Assembly: GCF_015706575.1 (NCBI RefSeq)
Contig: NW_024037076.1
Span: forward strand, 13,210,898-13,274,897
Direction of reading: 5' to 3'
DNA: 64,000 bases
From: Patiria miniata
Taxonomy: Eukaryota; Echinodermata; Asteroidea; Valvatida; Asterinidae
The translations under genes and the position numbers were made by a program. Shown here one piece after another: positions 40,548-51,100 of this stretch; position 1 is the stretch's first letter, and every line of letters begins with the position of its first letter. Below the pieces are notes generated by a model. The model was not told the origin of the DNA and made no database searches. It saw only the letters and a program-made list of their open reading frames with translations.

Positions 40548-41183
40548 CAGGATGAGTAAAACAAAAGGGGAACCCAAACCTTAAGAAATCTATTTCATAT
40601 TTTACAAAAAATGTGTAGCACCAAAAATAAATACGAATGGTAAGTCAATTCAATAATCTTGTTTTAGATGAAAACTCACTTTAATTGCTCAATTCGTTCA
40701 AATTATATCACCATTTAAATGAAATGACCCTAAAATCTGTTTTGTCCAAAAATTCAATTCAAATTCAAGAATTGTCATTACAATTGTCGGCAAACATCAG
40801 GAGCGATAAAATCCTTAGTTTAAAAGTTTAAAATATTCTACGAAGTCCTTTTGAAGGCCTGTGGATTTTATAAATCACGTTGTTAGTCAAAGCAGGGCTG
40901 ACTAACTATTTTTGAAACAAATATTCTGTGACATTTTCTTTGTTGTTCCAAACAGTTAGAACACACAATAAATTGCTGTTTTTGGACAAACTGATTTTAG
41001 GGGCATTTCATTTAAATGGAGATATAATTTGAACAGCTTGAAGTTGAAGTATTTTTTTCATCTTAATGTAGTTTATTAAATTGACTTACCATTCATAATT
41101 AGTTTTGATGGTACATTTTTTTTTAAATATGAAATATGAAATATACATCTTTGGGTTTGGGTTAAATTTTTTGACTTGCCCTG
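40548..41183. mobile_element. Non-autonomous mariner-type MITE with long terminal inverted repeats
   Basis: This 636-bp palindromic element is bounded by TA on both sides (40546-40547 and 41184-41185), the target duplication of Tc1/mariner transposons. The left end CAGGATGAGTAAAAC matches the reverse complement of the right end, CAGGGCAAGTCAAAA. The arms of about 200 bp remain alignable. GAATGGTAAGTCAATT and TTCAAATTATATC pair with their inverted copies near 41080-41097 and 41021, as does ATTTAAATGAAATG near 41005. The arms have diverged by roughly a fifth, so the insertion is old. There is no transposase frame; the + strand ORF at 41105-41374 straddles the right edge and is not considered real. 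Confidence 0.75.
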
Positions 41184-41527
41184 TAAGATCACGCCTCATA
41201 TTAATAATAATATGTGTATATAATATCATATATCAGAAAAACATGTTAAATTACTATAATATGTATGCATTTTGCCATCTCATTTTTCTTTCTTTGGCCA
41301 TATTTATATTTTCATTTTCATTCCAGATTTACATTTTGTATTTTAACATAAATATTCAGAAATTCTTGCCTTGAATTTTGTCATTTATTAAGGCAACATT
41401 TCTTTAATTTTCATATGTCTTTAGCAAAATCATTTTCCATTATTGTCATTTAATAATTCATGCTTGATTTAACATTTCATTTGAATATCTCCCATAAACC
41501 CCTAGATACATACCTTTTAATTGACTC

Positions 41528-41653
41528 AAATCAGCCAAATTGAAAGATTGTGCATTCCGACATAAAATGTGACATGAAATGCATCTATTCTGAATCTACA
41601 TTAACATGTGCATCACTATTAAGCACAATTAGGTGTCTGAATTTGGCTGATTT
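41528..41653. repeat. 14-bp perfect inverted repeat, 98-bp spacer
   Basis: AAATCAGCCAAATT (41528-41541) is exactly inverted at 41640-41653. The spacer is AT-rich and non-coding. It may be a very small foldback element; no target duplication was evident. Confidence 0.55.
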
Positions 41654-41711
41654 GTGACGGTTACCATATTGTCTTTCTCATTCATATTTTGTTTTATATA
41701 GGTCTACTTAA

Positions 41712-42821
41712 TAGTGGGTCCACATAAATATTTCTTGTAATTGTCCTCAACACTTTTCTTTAATATGAAGGACGTGGTGAGCTGAGTAACAAAATTAAAA
41801 CTTAAAAAAATCTATGGCCCGTTGCCATAGTATTTTTAGCAAGTTTTTGGGACTCAAAATCTATTTTTAGCTTATTTTAAAAATCGGCCAGCCAAAATGC
41901 AAAGTTATATCACAAAATCAACCATATCGTTACAAAGTATCATCCTTGCCCTTATTTGAGAAAAAAAATAATGTTTAAATGTCACCCTTTTGCTTTTTTT
42001 GCACATTCGTTACAGCAGGTTTTTAGAACTTGCAAAATTGTTATTTGTACCCTAAATTTGTCCCTCAGAAAGTCAACTTGCCAGGGGTCTTAGAATATTT
42101 TCCTTTTGGATTTAATTAGAGTCAACAGTAGTCTTTCCATATCTGGAAAATTTTTGGGGATTGTATCCTATTTATGGAGTATCCTATTGTATCATTTTCA
42201 AAAAAAAAAGGAAAACAGGAAAAGTGAAGTTTGAGGTGTTCCTTCTGTTTGAAGTAATAATACACCAAAAATAATCCTTTTATGATTCTGGTACCTATTT
42301 CAAATCATAAGAGTAGGTTGGAATGTGAATAACTCCTACAGAATAAACAGCATTTTTGGCAGCAAAATCTAACTTTTAAACCCCCCCAGCATTTTTAACA
42401 TTCCATTTTCTGATAACATTTTGTTTAGTGGCATGAAAACAGATGAATTTCAGCTTCTTGGCCCAAATTTTAGTATGCGAATAGTTATGGTGCTGAATTA
42501 TGCTGTGTGGACCCCAACCACATATGTCAAAATCATTTCTATAATCCATACTTAGATTTTGGAAATGACAAATAAATATGAGATATGTTTAGAATGCAGG
42601 CTGCATCAGGTGTTAAACCCAGTTTTCAACTTTTTGTCCCTAATTTGCAATGCGGAAAGATATTTTGCTGAAATATGCAGTGTAATGTAAAATGGCCTGT
42701 TACCGTGGCAACGACCATAGAAAAAAAGATTACGTTCTATTTTGGTTACATGCTCACCAGGTCCTTTCATATTAAAAAAATGCCGAGGACACTTGTATGA
42801 AATATTTACGTGGACCCATTC
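41712..42821. mobile_element. TTAA-flanked MITE with inverted repeats of about 130 bp
   Basis: This 1,110-bp element is flanked by TTAA at 41708-41711 and 42822-42825. The left end (TAGTGGGTCCACATAAATAT) matches the reverse complement of the right end (GAATGGGTCCACGTAAATAT). The match continues through TTTAATATGAA, GGTGAGC and CTATGG...GTTGCCA, giving arms of about 130 bp. The interior (about 41850-42690) is AT-rich with no open frame. TTAA duplications are typical of piggyBac-like transposons, but the termini do not match the usual CCC-starting piggyBac ends. The superfamily is therefore uncertain. Confidence 0.68.
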
Positions 42822-43779
42822 TTAATTGTGTATAAGTTATTATTACAGTGCAAGTATTAATGTACAGAGCAACTGTTTAAAAAAAAAAAAAATAGGTAAT
42901 CACAATTGTAAGTATTCAAAACGAGCCAAATTCTTAAACAACCTAAAATAATTCGGGGAATTGGTGGGAGGAGAGTAACTGTTATGCTAAAACAAATATG
43001 TGACTGTGAACGTTTAGCAGTGAGTGGCATTAAACTGTTGAAAGATTCAGACAGTGAAATCCAATTATAAGATAGCTGACATTTTTTTGACTAATTGCAT
43101 TCTTTGGTACTGCCAGGTTTTAAAAATAAATCATTACAAAAACTACATATAAAGGAAGAATATTTTTTTTCTGTTTCTGTTCATGTCAATAAAGTGCCAC
43201 CACCAGCAACTTACACCAGAAAAAAATTAAAGACCAGCATGGATTAAAATATGTAGGGAAGTGTGGAGATAGGAATACTCAATTATAGCAATACAATCAT
43301 TTTGATGCAGGCACAGTGAAAAAAAAATATAAGACCATATCAATGTCTCAGTGTGTAAAAGCTTTTGTCAGACTCACACAGACAAACTTACCTGAACTGA
43401 ACGTCATACGCAAGATTGTCAAGTTAAAATGAAAGAACAGCTCAGAACTGCAGTCTTTTGGGGGTTCAAAATAGTTTGCATGCAGGTATGTATAAATCGT
43501 CCAAATGATTAATGTCATTTTCTTATATTTATCTACATTATTGAGCAATGATATTCCTCGTTAACATCATTCATGATTCATTTGCCATTGTAACTCATCG
43601 AATTGATTCAACTTTCAAATGATGGCTCAAAAAGTTCATAGTAAACCATTTAATCAGTTACATTCCAATCATTACTAATTAACTAAACTAAGAAAATCAA
43701 TTTGGTTCATAATCTTCTGTCATAATTGTAATAATTTTGTTAAAGTACAAGGTGTCAAAAGCTGAAATTATTGTTACAT

Positions 43780-43800
43780 TTATTTATACTTTTCAACAGC
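43780..43800 (+). other. Predicted 3' splice site of exon B
   Basis: The tract TTTATTTATACTTTTCAACAG ends at 43799, and the exon begins CTCCCCAGACAAAAGC at 43800. The frame of exon B requires one base from the previous exon, which exon A supplies. A second AG (CCCCAG, 43806-43807) would give a phase-0 start that does not match exon A, so it is less likely. Confidence 0.6.
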
Positions 43801-44795
43801 TCCCCAGACAAAAGCTGATCAAACCACAAGCGCTGAGGCAACTACTATGACTGAAAGTACCACTGTTGCTGAGACAACTATTGCAGATGTAACGACCACT
43901 GAAGTGCAAAAAACCACCGTGGAGGTTACCACTGTCAGCGAAGTAACTGCTCTGCCCGAGTCCACAACTCCAGCACAGACAACATTTGATGCTGACACTA
44001 CAGCTGTTGCTGTGACAACAATAACAAATGGAACTACCTCGCCAGGCCAGACTAGCAGTGGTGAGTTTACCACAACAACAGGATTGACATCTGTTTCTGA
44101 GAGTACAACTTCAGAACAGACAACAGCGGTTGCTGATATGACTAGTGCTGAAACAACTGTTGTTGTCACTACACCTGTCGCAACAACCTCTCTTGAAAAA
44201 TCAGTAACTACGTCTGCTGAAACTACGTTTGCTGAAAGTATCACTACAGAGCAGGGGGCAACAACAGCTACACAGACATCAGCTGTTATTAGCACAACTG
44301 TGGGAATAACCTCTGACATTGAGACTACTTTGTCAGAAAGAAGTAAAGAAGCTGTAACTCAAATAACATCAGAGACAACAATTCCAGAAATAGCCTCAAC
44401 CTATAAAGCTACAACTGTGGCTGAAACTACAATTGTAGCAGAGACAACCACTCCAGTTGTGACTTCACCTGTGGAAACTACTATTGATGGAGGTACGACC
44501 ACAATGCAGGGAATAACCACAGCTGCGCAGACATCAGCTGGTGTGAGCACATCTCTTGGAATAACCACTGGTACTGAGGCTACTGTTGCAGAGAGCAGTA
44601 CAGAAGCTTTATCCACCAGAACATCCCAGACAACTCCAGAGGTAGCCACAACCGGCAGAAGTACCACTGTGGCTGATACTACTGTTGATGTCGAGACTAC
44701 CACACAAGGTGTGGCTACATCTGTAGAAACAACTGTCTCTGAAGGTATCACAACCGATGAGGTAAGAACTACAGCTCCTCAGACATCAGCTGCTT
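43800..44795 (+). CDS. Giant mucin-like protein, exon B start, diverged units (frame +2)
   Basis: The Thr/Ser-rich frame resumes after the predicted acceptor, beginning PQTKADQTTSAEATTMTEST. The first 1 kb is not part of the homogenised array. The motif TAxQTSA still recurs every 255 and 252 bp (CAGACATC at 44273, 44528 and 44780), so these are old, diverged copies of the same-sized unit. Residues such as Asp, Lys, Met, Tyr and Leu appear that the main repeat excludes. The frame is lost at about 44795: TCAGCTGCTTTAGCACATCT has one base fewer than the parallel TCAGCTGGTGTGAGCACATC upstream. In the uncorrected frame it would stop at 44914. A hidden intron (GAG|GTAAGA at 44762 to TTTAG at 44798) was considered, but it would be only 37 bp and would not restore the frame. 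Confidence 0.72.
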
Positions 44796-44796
44796 T

Positions 44797-45110
44797 AGCA
44801 CATCTACCAAGACAACTACTGCGGGTGCTGAGACAACTGCAGCAGCTGGTACATCAACAGCGGCCGAGACAACTTCTGAGGATAAAGTCACCACACTCAG
44901 TGCCTCAACCGTGACTTGGACCACCACTGCAGCAGAGACAACTGTACAAACCTCTTCGCCTGCACACAATACTGTAGATGAAGGGACTACAATAGGTCCC
45001 GCAACAACTACAGCTGCTCAAACATCTGCTGATATTGGCACAACTTCTGGTTTAACCACTGAAGTTGAGACAACTCTTCCAGACAGAACCACAGAAGCTG
45101 TTACAACCAT
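44797..45110 (+). other. Diverged linker at the start of array B
   Basis: This segment encodes AGAETTAAAGTSTAAETTSED, then KVTT, ASTVTWTTTAAETT and TVDEGTTIGPATTTAAQTSAD. It parallels the linker at the end of exon A (36560-36680) in both DNA and protein, including an identical TTCTGAGGATAAAGT core. Its position is mirrored: after array A, but before array B. Confidence 0.7.
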
Positions 45111-48100
45111 GATCTCCCAAACAACTACTGCTGAGATAATCACTACTGCAGGAGTGACTACAAGTTCTGTGGCCACCCCTGTTGCAGGCAAAACAACTGG
45201 TGATGTGACATCAGCTGTCGAAAGCACAACTGGTAGAGCAACAACCACAGCTGAAGCTACAAGTACAGTTATTCAGACCACAGTATCTGAAGTAACTACA
45301 ACTTCTGGTGTGACCACTGATGCTGAGACCACTGTTGCGGAGCCAACTACTGTTGAAATCACTTCAGCAGCCCAAACAACTACTGCTGAGATATTCACTA
45401 CTGCAGGAGTGACTACAGAGTCTGTGTCCACCCCTGCTGCAGACACAACAACTGCTGATGTGACATCAGCTGTGGAAAGCACAACTGGTAGTGCCACAAG
45501 CAAAGCTGAAGCTACAAGTACAGTTGTTCAGACCACAGTTTCTGAAGTAACTACAACTCAAGGTGTGACCACTGGTGCTGATGTGACTTCGGCTGTTGAA
45601 AGCACAACTGGTAGTGCCACAAGCAAAGCTGAAGCTACAAGTACTGTTGTTCAGACCACAGTATCTGAAGTAACTACAACTTCTGGTGTGACCACTGATG
45701 CTAAGACCACTGTTGCAGAGCCAACTACTGTTGAAATCACTTCAGCAGCCCAAACAACTACTGCTGAGTTATTCACTACTGCAGGAGTGACTACAGAGTC
45801 TGTGTCCACCCCTGCTGCAGACACAACAACTGCTGATGTGACATCAGCTGTGGAAAGCACAACTGGTAGTGCCACAAGCAAAGCTGAAGCTACAAGTACA
45901 GGTGTTCAGACCACAGTATCTGAAGTAACTACAATTCCTGGTGTGACCAGTGGGGCTGAGACCACTGCTGCAGAGCCAACTACTGTTGAAATCACTTCAG
46001 CAGCCCAAACAACTACTGCTGGGATAATCACTACTGCAGGAGTGACTTCAAGTTCTGTGGCCACCAATGTTGCAGAGACCACAACTGCTGATGTGACGTC
46101 AGCTGTGGAAAGCACAACTGGTAGAGCTACAACCACAGCTGAAGCCGCAAGTACGGTTATTCAGACCACAATATCTGACGTAACTACAACCTCTGGTGTG
46201 ACCACTGATGCTCAGACCACTGCTGCAGAGCCAACTACTGTTGAAATCACTTCAGCCGCCCAAACAACTACTGCTGAGATAATCACTACTGCAGGAGTGA
46301 CTTCAAGTTCTGTGTCCACCCCTGTTGCAGAGACCACAACTGCTGATGTGACGTCAGCTGTGGAAAGCACAACTGGTAGTGCCACAAGCAAAGCTGAAGC
46401 TCCAAGTACTGTTGTTCAGACCACAGTATCTGAAGTAACTACAACTTCTGGTGTGACCACTGATGCTAAGACCACTGTTGCACTGCCATCTACTGTTGAA
46501 ATCACTTCAGCAGCCCAAACAACTACTGCTGAGATATTCACTACTGCAGGAGTGACTACAGAGTCTGTGTCCACCCCTGCTGCAGACACAACAACTGCTG
46601 AAGTGACATCAGCTGTGGAAAGCACAACTGGTAGTGCCACAAGCAAAGCTGAAGCTACAAGTACAGTTGTTCAGACCACAGTTTCTGAAGTAACTACCAC
46701 TCAAGGTGTGACCACTAGTACTGATGTGACTTCGGCTGTTGAAAGCACAACTGGTAGTGCCACAAGCAAAGCTGAAGCTACAAGTACTGTTGTTCAGACC
46801 ACAGTATCTGAAGTAACTACAACTTCTGGTGTGACCACTGATGCTAAGACCACTGTTGCAGAGCCAACTACTGTTGAAATCACTTCAGCAGCCCAAACAA
46901 CTACTGCTGAGATATTCACTACTGCAGGAGTGACTACAGAGTCTGTGTCCACCCCTGCTGAAGACACAACTGCTGATGTGACTTCGGCTGTAGAAAGCAC
47001 AACTGTTAGTGCCACCAGCAAAGCTGAAGCTACAAGTACAGTTGTTCAGACCACAGTATCTGAAGTAACTACAACTTCTGGTGTGACCACTGATGCTGAG
47101 ACCACTGCTGCAGAGCCAACTACTGTTGAAATCACTTCAGCAGCCCAAACAACTACTGCTGAGATAATCACTACTGCAGGAGTGACTACAGAGTCTGTGT
47201 CCACCCCTGCTGCAGACACAACAACTGCTGATGTGACATCAGCTTTGGAAAGCACAACTGGTAGAGCCACAACCACAGCTGAAGCTACAAGTACAGTTGT
47301 TCAGACCACAGTATCTGAAGTAACTACAACTCAAGGTGTGACCACTGGTGCTGATGTGACTTCGGCTGTTGAAAGCACAACTGGTAGTGCCACAAGCAAA
47401 GCTGAAGCTACAAGTACAGTTGTTCAGACCACAGTTCCTGAAGTAACTACATCTCAAGGTGTGACCACTGGTGCTGATGTGACTTCGGCTGTTGAAAGCA
47501 CAACTGGTAGTGCCACAAGCAAAGCTGAAGCTACAAGTACAGTTGTTCAGACCACAGTATCTGAAGTAACTACAACTCCTGTTGTGACCACTGGTGCTGA
47601 GACCACTGCTGCAGAGCCAACTACTGTTGAAATCACTTCATCAGCTCAAACAACTACTGCTGGGATAATCACTACTGCAGGAGTGACTTCAAGTTCTGTG
47701 GCTACCCCTCTTGCAGAGACCACAACTGCTGATGTGACGTCAGCTGTGGAAAGCACAACTGGAAGAGCCACAAGCAAAGCTGAAGCTGTCAGTACAGTTA
47801 TTCAGACCACAATATCTGACGTAACTACAACTTCTGGTGTGACCACTGGTGCTGATATGACTTCGGCTTTTGAAAGCACAACTGGTAGAGCAACAACCAC
47901 AGCTGAAGCTACAAGTACAGTTATTCAGACCACAGTATCTGAAGTAACTACAACTTCTGGTGTGACAACTGATGCTGAGACCACTGTTGCAGAGCCAACT
48001 TCTGTTGAAATCACTTCAGCAGCCCAAACAACTACTGCTGAGATATTCACTACTGCAGAAGTGACTACAGAGTCTGTGTCCACCCCTGCTGCAGACACAA

Positions 48101-51100
48101 CAACTGCTGATGTGACATCAGCTGTTGAAAGCACAACTGGTAGTGCCACCAGCAAAGCTGAAGCTACAAGTACTGTTGTTCAGACCACAGTATCTGAAGT
48201 AACTACAACTTCTGGTGTGACCACTGATGCTAAGACCACTGTTGCAGAGCCAACTACTGTTGAAATCACTTCAGCAGCCCAAACAACTACTGCTGAGATA
48301 TTCACTACTGCAGGAGTGACTACAGAGTCTGTGTCCATCCCTGCTGCAGACACAACAACTGCTGATGTGACATCAGCTGTGGAAAGCACAACTGGTAGAG
48401 CCACAACCACAGCTGAAGCTACAAGTACAGTTGTTCAGACCACAGTATCTGAAGTAACTACAACTCAAGGTGTGACCACTGGTGCTGATGTGACTTCGGC
48501 TGTTGAAAGCACAACTGGTAGTGCCACAAGCAAAGCTGAAGCTACAAGTACAGTTGTTCAGACCACAGTATCTGAAGTAACTACAACTCAAGGTGTGACC
48601 ACTGATGCTAAGACCACTGTTGTAGAGCCAACTACCGTTGAAATCACTTCAGCAGCCCAAACAACTACTGCTGAGATATTCACTACTGCAGGAGTGACTA
48701 CAGAGTCTGTGTCCACCCCTGCTGCAGACACAACAACTGCTGATGTGACATCAGCTGTGGAAAGCACAACTGGTAGAGCCACAACCACAGCTGAAGCTAC
48801 AAGTACAGTTGTTCAGACCACAGTATCTGAAGTAACTACAACTCAAGGTGTGACCACTGGTGCTGATGTGACTTCGGCTGTTGAAAGCACAACTGGTAGT
48901 GCCACAAGCAAAGCTGAAGCTACAAGTACAGTTGTTCAGACCACAGTTCCTGAAGTAACTACATCTCAAGGTGTGACCACTGGTGCTGATGTGACTTCGG
49001 CTTTTGAAAGCACAACTGGTAGTGCCACAAGCAAAGCTGAAGCTACAAGTACAGTTGTTCAGACCACAGTATCTGAAGTAACTACAACTCCTGTTGTGAC
49101 CACTGGTGCTGAGACCACTGCTGCAGAGCCAACTACTGTTGAAATCACTTCATCAGCTCAAACAACTACTGCTGGGATAATCACTACTGCAGGAGTGACT
49201 TCAAGTTCTGTGGCTACCCCTCTTGCAGAGACCACAACTGCTGATGTGACGTCAGCTGTGGAAAGCACAACTGGAAGAGCCACAAGCAAAGCTGAAGCTG
49301 TCAGTACAGTTATTCAGACCACAATATCTGACGTAACTACAACTTCTGGTGTGACCACTGGTGCTGATATGACTTCGGCTTTTGAAAGCACAACTGGTAG
49401 AGCAACAACCACAGCTGAAGCTACAAGTACAGTTATTCAGACCACAGTATCTGAAGTAACTACAACTTCTGGTGTGACAACTGATGCTGAGACCACTGTT
49501 GCAGAGCCAACTTCTGTTGAAATCACTTCAGCAGCCCAAACAACTACTGCTGAGATATTCACTACTGCAGAAGTGACTACAGAGTCTGTGTCCACCCCTG
49601 CTGCAGACACAACAACTGCTGATGTGACATCAGCTGTTGAAAGCACAACTGGTAGTGCCACCAGCAAAGCTGAAGCTACAAGTACTGTTGTTCAGACCAC
49701 AGTATCTGAAGTAACTACAACTTCTGGTGTGACCACTGATGCTAAGACCACTGTTGCAGAGCCAACTACTGTTGAAATCACTTCAGCAGCCCAAACAACT
49801 ACTGCTGAGATATTCACTACTGCAGGAGTGACTACAGAGTCTGTGTCCATCCCTGCTGCAGACACAACAACTGCTGATGTGACATCAGCTGTGGAAAGCA
49901 CAACTGCTAGAGCCACAACCACAGCTGAAGCTACAAGTACAGTTGTTCAGACCACAGTATCTGAAGTAACTACAACTCAAGGTGTGACCACTGGTGCTGA
50001 TGTGACTTCGGCTGTTGAAAGCACAACTGGTAGTGCCACAAGCAAAGCTGAAGCTACAAGTACAGTTGTTCAGACCACAGTATCTGAAGTAACTACAACT
50101 CAAGGTGTGACCACTGATGCTAAGACCACTGTTGTAGAGCCAACTACCGTTGAAATCACTTCAGCAGCCCAAACAACTACTGCTGAGATATTCACTACTG
50201 CAGGAGTGACTACAGAGTCTGTGTCCACCCCTGCTGCAGACACAACAACTGCTGATGTGACATCAGCTGTGGAAAGCACAACTGGTAGTGCCACAAGCAA
50301 AGATGAAGCTACAAGTACAGTTGTTCAGACCACAGTTTCTGAAGTAACTACAACTCAAGGTGTGACCACTGGTGCTGATGTGACTTCGGCTGTTGAAAGC
50401 ACAACTGGTAGTGCCACAAGCAAAGCAGAAGCTACAAGTACTGTTGTTCAGACCACAGTATCTGAAGTAACTACAACTTCTGGTGTGACCACTGATGCTA
50501 AGACCACTGTTGCAGAGCCAACTACTGTTGAAATCACTTCAGCAGCCCAAACAACTACTGCTGAGATATTCACTACTGCAGGAGTGACTACAGAGTCTGT
50601 GTCCACCCCTGCTGCAGACACAACTGCTGATGTGACTTCGGCTGTGGAAAGCACAACTGTTAGTGCCACCAGCAAAGCTGAAGCTACAAGTACAGTTGTT
50701 CAGACCACAGTATCTGAAGTAACTACAACTTCTGGTGTGACCACTGATGCTGAGACCACTGCTGCAGAGCCAACTACTGTTGAAATCACTTCAGCAGCCC
50801 AAACAACTACTGCTGAGATAATCACTACTGCAGGAGTGACTACAGAGTCTGTGTCCATCCCTGCTGCAGACACAACAACTGCTGATGTGACATCAGCTGT
50901 GGAAAGCACAACTGGTAGAGCCACAACCACAGCTGAAGCTACAAGTACAGTTGTTCAGACCACAGTATCTGAAGTAACTACAACTGAAGGTGTGACCACT
51001 GGTGCTCTTGTGACTTCGGCTGTTGAAAGCACAACTGGTAGTGCCACAAGCAAAGCTGAAGCTACAAGTACAGTTGTTCAGACCACAGTATCTGAAGTAA

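Larger units (their letters stand above)
37097..43799 (+). other. Predicted phase-1 intron between exons A and B (6,703 bp)
   Basis: This AT-rich sequence carries no long open frame and separates two exons of the same repeat family. It begins GTACGG and ends with a pyrimidine-rich tract and acceptor (TTTATACTTTTCAACAG). Joining G at 37096 to CT at 43800-43801 restores an Ala codon and continues a Thr/Ser-rich frame (TTT-A-PQTKADQTTSAEA). The intron holds several inverted-repeat insertions, listed separately. The stretches 37660-38080, 38160-38800, 39215-39790, 40260-40545, 41190-41525 and 42830-43780 show only AT-rich unique-looking sequence with stops in all frames and short homopolymers, such as the A run near 42879-42892. 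Confidence 0.6.

Noticed and set aside
41105-41374. 89-codon + strand ORF rich in Ile/Phe/Tyr
   Set aside because: It crosses the right end of the mariner-type MITE and is simply AT-rich DNA read as hydrophobic residues.
43348-43548. 66-codon minus-strand ORF
   Set aside because: It is short, in AT-rich intron sequence, and has no supporting motif.
44762-44798. Tiny intron (GAG|GTAAGA ... TTTAG) that would explain the frame change in exon B
   Set aside because: It would be 37 bp, below usual metazoan size, would remove residues conserved in the parallel units, and leads to a stop codon (frame +3) shortly after.
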